5,917 bases of DNA. Origin: Burkholderiales bacterium. Its GTDB lineage: Bacteria > Pseudomonadota > Gammaproteobacteria > Burkholderiales > Burkholderiaceae_C. This document shows, piece after piece, positions 1 to 5,743 of the stretch (its first letter is position 1; each line of letters begins with the position of its first letter). The notes under the pieces are model-generated. The model made no database searches, had not been told where the DNA came from, and saw only the letters and a list, made by a program, of their open reading frames with translations. The DNA lies in NCBI GenBank assembly GCA_025354615.1, contig JANXMO010000607.1:1-5917 (forward strand), read 5' to 3'. The position numbers and the translations under genes were made by a program.

Positions 1-1203
1 AACTACGTCGGCCCGATCGACGGCCACGACCTCGACGCGCTGATTCCGACGCTCGAGAACCTGCGCAGTCTCAAAGGCCCGCAATTCCTGCACGTCGTCA
101 CCAAAAAAGGTTTCGGCTACGAGCATGCCGAAGCCGACCCGGTGGCTTATCACGGCCCCAGCCGCTTCAATCCGGCCGAAGGCATTCAAAAAGCGGCGCC
201 CGGCAGCCTGACCTTCACACAGGTGTTCGGCCAATGGCTGTGCGACATGGCGGCGCAAGATGCACGCCTGGTTGGCATCACGCCAGCGATGCGCGAGGGC
301 TCGGGCATGGTCGAGTTCGAGCAGCGCTTCCCCAGCCGCTACCACGACGTTGGCATCGCCGAGCAGCACGCCGTCACCTTTGCCGCCGGGCTGGCCTGCG
401 AGGGGCTAAAGCCGGTGGTGGCGATTTACTCGACCTTCTTGCAGCGCGCTTATGACCAGCTGATCCACGACGTGGCGATCCAGAACCTTCCGGTCGTTTT
501 CGCGCTGGACCGCGCCGGCCTGGTCGGCGCCGATGGGCCGACGCACGCGGGCAACTATGACATCGCCTTTTTGCGCTGCATCCCCAACATCAGCATCCTG
601 ACCCCGGCCGACGAAGACGAATGCCGGCAGCTGCTGTACACCGCCTTCCTGCAAAACCACCCGACTGCCGTGCGCTACCCGCGCGGCCGCGGCGCAGGCG
701 TGGTGCCGCAGCCCGCCATGGTGGCGGTGGAACTGGGCCGTGGCGAAATACGCCGTGAAGCCGGCCAGGGCGCCGGCAACAGTCCCCACACCGGCGGCAG
801 CCTTGCGATGGGCGCCAAACGCATCGCCATCCTCGCGTTCGGCACCTTGCTCTATGCCGCGCTGGAGGTGGCCGAGCGGCTGGACGCCACGGTGGCCAAC
901 ATGCGTTTCGTCAAGCCGCTGGACGTGGCGCTGCTGACTGAACTGGCCGGCCGCCATGACGCGCTGGTGACGGTCGAAGACGGCTGCACGATGGGCGGCG
1001 CCGGCTCCGCCGTGCTGGAGGCGCTGCAGGCCGCCGGCCTCAGCGTGCCGGTGCTGGTGCTGGGCCTGCCTGATGAATTTACCGAGCACGGCGACGCCGC
1101 GCAGCTGATGGCCGACTGCGGGCTGGACGCGGCGGGCATCGAACACGCCATCGTCAAGCGCTTCGGCGCTCGCCCGGCGTTGGTCCGTGCAACGCAGGCT
1201 TGA
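1..1203 (+). CDS. dxs: 1-deoxy-D-xylulose-5-phosphate synthase, C-terminal ~400 residues (5' end outside window)
   Basis: DXS is a cytoplasmic thiamin-diphosphate enzyme that condenses pyruvate with glyceraldehyde 3-phosphate, feeding the MEP isoprenoid pathway and thiamin and pyridoxal synthesis. The reading frame is open from base 1, entering at the family motif YVGPIDGHD, so roughly the first 230-260 residues (with the GDG cofactor motif) lie outside. Visible next are the [17 protein letters not shown] segment, then the transketolase pyrimidine-binding domain. That domain carries the catalytic-type glutamate in [10 protein letters not shown] (Glu codon 361-363) and GADGPTHAG with its conserved His (544-546). 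The transketolase C-terminal domain follows (about 820-1180; [30 protein letters not shown]). The frame stops at TGA 1201-1203. A Gly/Ser-rich stretch at about 757-819 is longer than the few residues found there in E. coli DXS. It precedes folE2 by 96 bp and is probably cotranscribed with it. Identification is secure. Confidence 0.97.
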   Translation, partial: NYVGPIDGHDLDALIPTLENLRSLKGPQFLHVVTKKGFGYEHAEADPVAYHGPSRFNPAEGIQKAAPGSLTFTQVFGQWLCDMAAQDARLVGITPAMREGSGMVEFEQRFPSRYHDVGIAEQHAVTFAAGLACEGLKPVVAIYSTFLQRAYDQLIHDVAIQNLPVVFALDRAGLVGADGPTHAGNYDIAFLRCIPNISILTPADEDECRQLLYTAFLQNHPTAVRYPRGRGAGVVPQPAMVAVELGRGEIRREAGQGAGNSPHTGGSLAMGAKRIAILAFGTLLYAALEVAERLDATVANMRFVKPLDVALLTELAGRHDALVTVEDGCTMGGAGSAVLEALQAAGLSVPVLVLGLPDEFTEHGDAAQLMADCGLDAAGIEHAIVKRFGARPALVRATQA

Positions 1204-1267
1204 AACCCGCTACGGGCGCCGCGGCCTAAAACCGTTCGCGCACAGCGGCTGGCTTTTGCTGCCATGC

Positions 1268-1287
1268 TGTGGCCTGGGCTTGCCACA
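1268..1287 (+). other. Short stem-loop just upstream of the folE2 ribosome binding site
   Basis: TGTGGC (1268-1273) and GCCACA (1282-1287) are perfect 6-bp inverted arms around an 8-nt loop. They end where the purine-rich stretch CAAGAAG (1286-1292) used as the folE2 Shine-Dalgarno begins. A hairpin here could modulate folE2 initiation, or it may be chance in GC-rich sequence. It has no U-tract, so it is not an intrinsic terminator. The rest of the 96-bp dxs-folE2 gap shows no clear promoter. Confidence 0.2.
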
Positions 1288-1299
1288 AGAAGTTTTGCC

Positions 1300-2124
1300 A
1301 TGAACCAGCTGACCGATTTGAACGCCGCGCTGTTGACGCCGGCACCGATTGCCGACACGCAGAGCCTGCGCGACGAACGCCGCCTGCCGATCCAGCGTGT
1401 TGGCGTCAAAGGCGTTCGCTACCCGCTGCAGTTGCGGCTGGGCGACGGCGTTGCCGCCACCGTGGCGCTGTGGAACCTCGACGTGGCGCTGCCCGCCGAG
1501 CAAAAAGGCACTCATATGTCACGCTTTGTGGCGTGGCTCGATGCGTTGAACGTGCAGCAGACGCCGCTGGATGCCGTCGCGCTGCGCCACGGCCTGGCCA
1601 GCTTGCTGCAGTTGCTGGACGCCAGCGAAGGCCGTGTCGAGGCGTGTTTTCCGTTTTTCCTGCGCAAGCAGGCGCCGGTGTCTGGTGTCGAAAGCTTGCT
1701 CGAATACCAGGGCCGCTGGATTGCTGAAACCCGCGCGGGCGCCACCACGCTGTGGGCCGAGGCGGTGGTGCCGGTCAAGTCGCTGTGCCCGTGCTCGAAG
1801 GAAATTTCCGACTACGGCGCGCACAACCAGCGCTCGCACGTCACCGTGCGGGTCGAGCTGCCGGGCGAGGCCGTCAGCTGGCAAGAGCTGGTGCGTTTTG
1901 CCGAAGAAAGCGCCTCCAGCGAAATCTGGCCGCTGCTCAAGCGCGCCGACGAAAAATGGATTACCGAGCACGCCTACGACAACCCCAAGTTCGTCGAAGA
2001 CCTGGTGCGTGATGTGGCGCTGCGCCTGAACGCCGATGCGCGCGTGGGCCGCTACCGCATCGACGTCGAGAACTTCGAATCCATCCACGCGCACAGCGCG
2101 TTCGCGCGCGTCGAGCGCGGTTGA
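1300..2124 (+). CDS. folE2: GTP cyclohydrolase FolE2 (type IB)
   Basis: This 274-residue protein belongs to the FolE2 (GCYH-IB) family. These cytoplasmic enzymes convert GTP to 7,8-dihydroneopterin triphosphate, the first step of tetrahydrofolate synthesis and also of queuosine precursor synthesis. The signature is PVKSLCPCSKEISDYGAHNQ. Its first cysteine (residue 163) lies 12 residues before His175, the same spacing as the metal-ligand Cys and His I recall from the Neisseria enzyme. ERRLPIQRVGVKGVRYPL near the N-terminus and DVENFESIHAHSAFA at the C-terminus are also typical. I chose ATG 1300, preceded by AAGAAG at good spacing. An in-frame ATG at 1264 would add 12 poorly conserved-looking residues and has no evident ribosome binding site. 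It lies between dxs and the hypothetical gene, and all three run in the same direction. No zinc-uptake-regulator-type operator was recognised upstream, so zinc control is not indicated here. Confidence 0.95.
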   Translation: MNQLTDLNAALLTPAPIADTQSLRDERRLPIQRVGVKGVRYPLQLRLGDGVAATVALWNLDVALPAEQKGTHMSRFVAWLDALNVQQTPLDAVALRHGLASLLQLLDASEGRVEACFPFFLRKQAPVSGVESLLEYQGRWIAETRAGATTLWAEAVVPVKSLCPCSKEISDYGAHNQRSHVTVRVELPGEAVSWQELVRFAEESASSEIWPLLKRADEKWITEHAYDNPKFVEDLVRDVALRLNADARVGRYRIDVENFESIHAHSAFARVERG

Positions 2125-2149
2125 TGCGCCGCAACCGCCGGTTTGATTG

Positions 2150-2707
2150 ATGGACGACATCGTCAAAGCCGCCCTGCAGAAGTGGCCGCATGTGCCGCAT
2201 TGCCACGGCTGGCTGGCGCTGGACGCCCGCGGTGACTGGTACATGCGCGATGAGCAGGTGCAAGCCGCCGGGCCCTTCCCACAGATCAAAGGCAGCCGCA
2301 TCGAGCACGCCGCGCTGCGCGACTTCATTGCCCGCAACTACACAAGCGATGACGCCGGGGCCTGGTTTTTTCAGAACGGCCCGCAGCGCGTGTACGTTGA
2401 GCTGCAAGCCGCGCCGTGGGTGTGGCGGCTGAACACCGGGGCCGGCGGCGTCACGTTGCGCAGCCACACCGGGCGGGCCGCGCTGTTCAACGAAGCCATC
2501 GAGGATGAACACGGCCGCCTGTTCGCTGCTTCCGACATCGGCCTGGGCCTCGTTCACACGCTCGACATGGAAGCTGCCGCCAACGCCATCGAGCGCGGCG
2601 ACTGGCCGTTGCGCCAAGTGGCTTTTGCAGCGCTGCCACGGTTGTTCGGCTACCAGCTCACGCCGAAGAACCCACTGCAGGAACAGGGTCCACCCACGGG
2701 TTGTTGA
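2150..2707 (+). CDS. Conserved betaproteobacterial protein of unknown function (DUF family)
   Basis: This 185-residue soluble protein has no signal peptide or membrane segment. Conserved-looking features are an aromatic, Gly-rich N-terminal half (WPHVPHCHGWLALDARGDWY, then HAALRDFIARNYTSDDAGAW, then WFFQNGPQRVYVELQAAPWV). The second half is FNEAIEDEHGRLFAASDIGLG. From memory this resembles a betaproteobacterial DUF2946-type family (number unconfirmed) whose function is unknown. ATG 2150 is preferred over the overlapping TTG at 2147, and no strong Shine-Dalgarno is visible. The start lies 25 bp after the folE2 stop, which suggests cotranscription and perhaps translational coupling. The last 50 bp (2658-2707) overlap the 3' end of the convergent LRR-NEL gene. 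The terminal residues QEQGPPTGC therefore read through what is also that gene's coding sequence and may not be the family's original C-terminus. Confidence 0.8.
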   Translation: MDDIVKAALQKWPHVPHCHGWLALDARGDWYMRDEQVQAAGPFPQIKGSRIEHAALRDFIARNYTSDDAGAWFFQNGPQRVYVELQAAPWVWRLNTGAGGVTLRSHTGRAALFNEAIEDEHGRLFAASDIGLGLVHTLDMEAAANAIERGDWPLRQVAFAALPRLFGYQLTPKNPLQEQGPPTGC

Positions 2708-4700
2708 GCAAATCAGCGTGGCCTTTGGCGTTCAACAGCCTTTGGGTCAAGCCGCGTTTGACCTCCCATTCAATTTCTCTTTGAACGCCCGGGCCCAGCC
2801 GGATTGCGAAGTCGCCTTGGGCCGTGTCGGTCAATTGCTGGCTCGTCAGTTTTTTGTGCAGCCGCGCGTCAAATTGATCGGCCAGTGCGGCATGGGTGTC
2901 TGCCTGTAGCGCAGCATGTCCCGTCGGGTCTTGCCGTTTCAGCCAGGCATCCCAGGGCGCCCAATCGTTGACCAGATAGGTCTCAAAGCCGCTGGCCTCG
3001 TCGGCTTTGACTTGCGTCAGCGCGCTGCCCAAGTCATCTTTGGTCAAGCGGGCTTCGCTGAACCAGCGCATCTCGGGCGTTTTCAACTCGAGTTTCAAAG
3101 CGGTATTGAGCTGGACTTGGTAGCCGTGATAGACCTCGACTTCATCAACTTTCTCTGTCTCGGGCAACTGAATGCGCAACTGCGAAATCTTTTCCCGCGC
3201 AATCGCCTTGAGCCGGTCCTTGCGAAAGGCAATGCGGGCCAGTGGCAGCAGCTCCGGCAAACGTTCGTCATAAGCGCCGTTTTCCACCGCGTCGGCTGTG
3301 CGCACCGTCTGCATGTCACCGTAGGTGAGCGAAACCAGGTCTTCGCAGCTTACGGTGGCGTGCTGTGCCACCAGCAGGCTCTTGTCGAGCAACGGCTGGT
3401 TTTGCAGCAGAGCGTCCAGCCACTCCCCCACATCCTGCTCCAATTCAGGGCTGTAATTGACCGTTTCGCGCAACGCATCCAGGAACAGGGAAAAATCGAT
3501 TTGTTGCTGTTGACGTTCTTCCGCTTCTTTGGGCGGCGTATCGGCGGGCGGTTGGGTGGCGCGTGCCCACTGTGCGGCTTTATCAACGTTTTGCCAAACG
3601 ACGATTGATTCAGCCAACCGTTGCGTAGCGAGTTCGCCTTGCGTCTTTGCTTCAAACGCCAATGCGGCGCCGTTGTAGTCGGGAGTAGCGCTGAAGTAGT
3701 TGAAATTTAGCACCGAGTGCGCCGTCAACGGGTTGTCATGCAAAAGCACTCGACAGTCCGTATAACTTTCTACCAGCGCTTGAGGAATGTCTTTGATTTG
3801 GTTGTCACTGAAGTCGGCCACCTCAAACGTCGAGGGCAGTGGCAGTACGACTTCGGTCAGTTGGTTGTTGGAAATGCGGAAGTACTGCAAGGCTGGCGGC
3901 AAAGGCGTCGACACCTGTGTCAGCTTATTGGAGGCCACTGAAAAATCAATCAGTGTGGCCGGCAAGGGCGCTGCCAACTCAGTCAATTGGTTGTGATTGA
4001 GACTCAACGATTCCAGCTGTGTCTGAGACAGGTCGGGCAAGGATGTCAACCGGTTATGGCTGGCATACAACTCCGTCAAGGCATCCGGAAAAGTTGACGG
4101 TAGAGAACCAAGACGGTTGTTGTCGGCCTGAATGCATTGAAGGCCAGTTGGCCATGACGCAGGCAAAAACTCGAGCAGGTTATTGCTGACATCTAGATGG
4201 GCCAATGCCGCAGGCAACTCACCAGGCAAGCATGTCAGCTCGTTGTCCGATGCCATCAGGCTTCGAACACCCGCCGGCAACGGAGGCAGTTGTTTTAAAT
4301 TCAGGCCGGCCAGATCCAGCGGCTCCTCGGGATCATTTTCTTTTACCCATGCTTTGATGCCTCTAACCGCAGTTGCCCGTAACTCATCCTTACCCCCTTG
4401 AATGGCCCACGCGTTGACGGCCTCGATCGTCCATGCACCTGGTGGCGCGGGCGCCTGCCTGGCAACAGGCGGCGGCAGACTCGCAGCACGGGGGCGCTGC
4501 TGCGGTATGTCAGCAGTCGCAGAAAAGGTTGTGCGTGGCAAGAGGGCGCCGCTTGAAGACGCTTGTGGCGCAGCACCATGGGTCGGCGAGTGCGCACGCC
4601 TGGCTCTGTCACCGGGAATGGTGGATGACTCGCCGGTACCCAGCACAGGACTCAACGGGGCACTGGACGAGCGACGAATACGGATGGGGGGAAGATCCAT
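2658..4700 (-). CDS. LRR-NEL E3 ubiquitin ligase, IpaH/SspH-like putative type III effector
   Basis: This 680-residue protein is predicted to be secreted into eukaryotic cells and to ubiquitinate a host protein through a Cys-thioester intermediate. Residues 1-88 are Ser/Pro/Arg-rich and low-complexity (RRSSSAPLSP near the start), with no Sec signal or membrane segment, as in type III effectors. Residues 90-125 form a Trp-rich helical cap resembling that of IpaH. Residues ~128-310 are LPX-type leucine-rich repeats. Residues ~325-650 form the NEL domain: a helix with FLDAL, WLDALLQNQP, then SCEDLVSLTYGDMQT with the catalytic-type C452-E453-D454 (Cys codon 3345-3347). ARIAFRKDRLKAIAREKI, DEVEVYHGYQ, PEMRWFS and WAPWDAWLKR follow, all in the family order. 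Known NEL proteins usually have CEDR; here the fourth residue is Leu. Start ATG 4700 is the only candidate upstream of residue 149 apart from rarer starts, because an in-frame TGA lies at 4709-4707. No good Shine-Dalgarno is seen. The sequence is less GC-rich than dxs/folE2, consistent with horizontal acquisition. Domain assignment is strong; secretion and host target are inferred. Confidence 0.92.
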   Translation of the reverse strand: MDLPPIRIRRSSSAPLSPVLGTGESSTIPGDRARRAHSPTHGAAPQASSSGALLPRTTFSATADIPQQRPRAASLPPPVARQAPAPPGAWTIEAVNAWAIQGGKDELRATAVRGIKAWVKENDPEEPLDLAGLNLKQLPPLPAGVRSLMASDNELTCLPGELPAALAHLDVSNNLLEFLPASWPTGLQCIQADNNRLGSLPSTFPDALTELYASHNRLTSLPDLSQTQLESLSLNHNQLTELAAPLPATLIDFSVASNKLTQVSTPLPPALQYFRISNNQLTEVVLPLPSTFEVADFSDNQIKDIPQALVESYTDCRVLLHDNPLTAHSVLNFNYFSATPDYNGAALAFEAKTQGELATQRLAESIVVWQNVDKAAQWARATQPPADTPPKEAEERQQQQIDFSLFLDALRETVNYSPELEQDVGEWLDALLQNQPLLDKSLLVAQHATVSCEDLVSLTYGDMQTVRTADAVENGAYDERLPELLPLARIAFRKDRLKAIAREKISQLRIQLPETEKVDEVEVYHGYQVQLNTALKLELKTPEMRWFSEARLTKDDLGSALTQVKADEASGFETYLVNDWAPWDAWLKRQDPTGHAALQADTHAALADQFDARLHKKLTSQQLTDTAQGDFAIRLGPGVQREIEWEVKRGLTQRLLNAKGHADLLNNPWVDPVPAVGSSA
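3771..4319 (-). repeat. About nine tandem LPX-type leucine-rich repeats (protein-level)
   Basis: Within the effector gene, residues ~128-310 follow a 20-21 residue period of the form L..L..s.N.L..LP..lP.. . Successive units carry the landmarks SDNELTCLP, SNNLLEFLP, DNNRLGSLP, SHNRLTSLP, NHNQLTEL, ASNKLTQV, SNNQLTEV and SDNQIKDIP, preceded by LAGLNLKQLPPLP. Three consecutive units (LTEL, LTQV, LTEV) have lost the Leu-Pro pair but keep a later LP (PLPAT, PLPPA, PLPST). In IpaH and SspH proteins this solenoid binds the host substrate and can restrain the ligase domain, so this is the expected target-recognition surface. The repeat is visible as protein; DNA identity between units is low. Confidence 0.9.
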
Positions 4701-4723
4701 GCCAGATCATCGAGCAACTTGGC

Positions 4724-4798
4724 AATAAATCATAGTGGGCCACTCGCTTCTGGCCGTGTTCGATGGTGATGACGGCCGCAGCCTCAGCAAATAAATCA
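4724..4798. repeat. Pair of direct AATAAATCA repeats upstream of the effector gene
   Basis: The 9-mer AATAAATCA occurs at 4724-4732 and 4790-4798, 66 bp apart start to start and in the same orientation, each preceded by GC or GCA. It is conspicuous because this AT-rich word sits in otherwise GC-rich sequence, and both copies lie in the only intergenic space before the effector gene. It may be a regulator site pair or chance; the sequence alone does not decide. Confidence 0.35.
4729..4734 (-). promoter_or_regulatory. Possible -10 element for the LRR-NEL gene
   Basis: Read on the minus strand the hexamer is TATGAT, a 5-of-6 match to the sigma-70 -10 box, starting 34 bp upstream of the ATG at 4700. 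Nothing near TTGACA stands 15-18 bp further upstream (around 4750-4757 the strand is GC-rich). If real, the promoter would therefore depend on an activator. No CGAA/TTCG pair resembling a plant-inducible promoter box of hrp regulons was found between 4701 and 4852. The element lies beside one of two AATAAATCA repeats. Confidence 0.25.
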
Positions 4799-4821
4799 CG
4801 CTTGTCCGCCAAGTGGCGCAC

Positions 4822-4844
4822 TGCAGCGGACTGGCCGCAATGCA
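4822..4844. other. Imperfect hairpin just downstream of the GNAT gene
   Basis: TGCAGCGG (4822-4829) can pair with CCGC-AA-TGCA (4835-4844), giving eight base pairs with a 2-nt bulge around the loop ACTGG. Read on the minus strand it begins 8 nt after the GNAT stop at 4853. There is no following U-run, so it is not a standard intrinsic terminator. It could weaken readthrough into, or separate expression of, the LRR-NEL gene, or protect a transcript 3' end. Confidence 0.22.
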
Positions 4845-4852
4845 CCCGCACG

Positions 4853-5662
4853 TCAGCGCAGCACGAACAGCCAGCGGCTCATCCGTTGCAACCATGGCAA
4901 CGGCAACCGCCGCCACAACGGTGCCCACCGCGCCAGTGGAATGCGCCCACCGATGATCACGCCGTAGTCCAACGATGCTGAATGCGGGAAGTAATCCGGG
5001 CACACCCGCACGATTCGCCGAATGCCTTTTTTAAAATAGTAGCGCAGTTGCGGGTCCAGCGGCTGGCCACTGCGCCGGCTGTGAACGTAGTCGTGTATCG
5101 GCTGGCCGGGGTGGCCGTTTACCCATTCGGAAAGCCCAGGGATTGGCGAGCCGAGATACAGCTCACGCCAGCCGCCTTTGAGGGCATGCGGCCAGAAAAA
5201 GTCGAACAACGCCTGGGCACCTTCGGGCCGGATGCTGGTCAGGCTGATACCAAACAGCGCGTCGTGTGATGCGGCGCCATTGCCATCACTTTCAACACAT
5301 TCCCGCCAATTGCGTGCCTGCTGCAGTGCTTGCTTGCAGGCCGGCTTCACAAACAGCGACGCCAGCGCCTGGCCGCTGTGCCTGCAAAAGACGCCGACGC
5401 AGAATTGCGGATGGCGGCGTATGCGGTTCGCCATGTCTTGCGCACCGGCCATTTGGTCTTCACGCCAGACGACATGTTCCAACGCCAGTAATTCGGGCAG
5501 GTCGCCGATCGTCAAAAACCGGACCTCCACTGTCGCCGCAGCGCTGAGCGGCGAGCGAGGCGTTGGAACCGTTTGACGCCGCGTAACCAGTGGCGCGCTG
5601 GCAGGAGACAACTTGAAGGTAATGGGCATGGAAACGGCAAAAAATACGACTGCCGTCAGCAT
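4853..5662 (-). CDS. GNAT-superfamily acyltransferase-like protein
   Basis: This is a 269-residue protein. Residues ~45-240 look like a GNAT fold: an N-terminal strand-helix (VEVRFLTIGDLPELLALE, VVWREDQMA), a central strand-turn-helix (FGISLTSIRPEGAQALFDFF) where CoA would bind, then LYLGSPIPG, and the late signature DPQLRYYFKKGIRRIVRVCP with DYFPHSASLDYGVII. GNAT enzymes transfer an acyl group from acyl-CoA to an amine; substrate and acyl group are unknown here. Residues 1-42 are Ser/Pro/Thr/Arg-rich and probably disordered. The last ~28 residues are rich in Trp, Leu and Arg (LARWAPLWRRLPLPWLQR) and could form a membrane-associating helix. I chose ATG 5662, preceded by AGG four to seven bases upstream (5670-5668). 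ATG 5629 (protein starting MPITFKL) is possible but lacks a ribosome binding site. It lies 81 bp after the upstream partial gene and 152 bp before the LRR-NEL gene on the same strand. I am confident it is a gene and moderately confident of the fold. Confidence 0.72.
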   Translation of the reverse strand: MLTAVVFFAVSMPITFKLSPASAPLVTRRQTVPTPRSPLSAAATVEVRFLTIGDLPELLALEHVVWREDQMAGAQDMANRIRRHPQFCVGVFCRHSGQALASLFVKPACKQALQQARNWRECVESDGNGAASHDALFGISLTSIRPEGAQALFDFFWPHALKGGWRELYLGSPIPGLSEWVNGHPGQPIHDYVHSRRSGQPLDPQLRYYFKKGIRRIVRVCPDYFPHSASLDYGVIIGGRIPLARWAPLWRRLPLPWLQRMSRWLFVLR

Positions 5663-5743
5663 GCCGACCTAATTTATCAACTTGATGACAACTCGGCCTT
5701 TCAACAGCAATTTGCAACAACCCTGTTTTGATTGAACTGCTGT
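5663..5743. other. Short intergenic region with inverted heptamers
   Basis: This AT-richer 81-bp gap separates the partial gene from the GNAT gene. AACAGCA (5703-5709) and TGCTGTT (5738-5744) are perfect 7-bp inverted arms with a 28-nt loop, and TGAAC...GTTCA (5733-5746) is a smaller inverted repeat overlapping the stop codon. The GNAT ribosome binding site sits at its left end. No complete sigma-70 promoter stands out and no U-run follows the hairpins, so their role is unclear. Confidence 0.25.

Noticed and set aside
406..1146. Long minus-strand reading frame of 246 codons opposite dxs
   Set aside because: It lies wholly antisense to dxs, and its composition (His, Gln, Arg, Ala-rich) is the usual shadow of GC-rich coding sequence. 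No family features.
1264..1299. Upstream in-frame ATG extending FolE2 by 12 residues
   Set aside because: No ribosome binding site precedes it, whereas AAGAAG is well placed before ATG 1300 and the family-like sequence starts there.
1519..2337. Minus-strand reading frame of 272 codons opposite folE2 and the hypothetical gene
   Set aside because: Antisense to two recognised genes that carry family motifs; its protein has no recognisable features.
2721..2745. Direct repeat GCCTTTGG at 2721-2728 and 2738-2745
   Set aside because: It lies inside the effector coding sequence, is only 8 bp, and does not extend; probably chance.
2916..3608. Plus-strand reading frame of 230 codons inside the effector gene
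   Set aside because: It is opposite the NEL domain, whose catalytic and structural motifs are unmistakable on the minus strand.
4701..4852. Plant-inducible promoter (TTCG-N16-TTCG) box upstream of the effector
   Set aside because: No CGAA occurs on the plus strand in this interval, so the box cannot be present on the minus strand.
5675..5704. Sigma-70 promoter for the GNAT gene (TTGAAA with a TTGATA-like -10)
   Set aside because: The -35 is reasonable but the -10 at 18-bp spacing is a poor match, so it was not called as a promoter.
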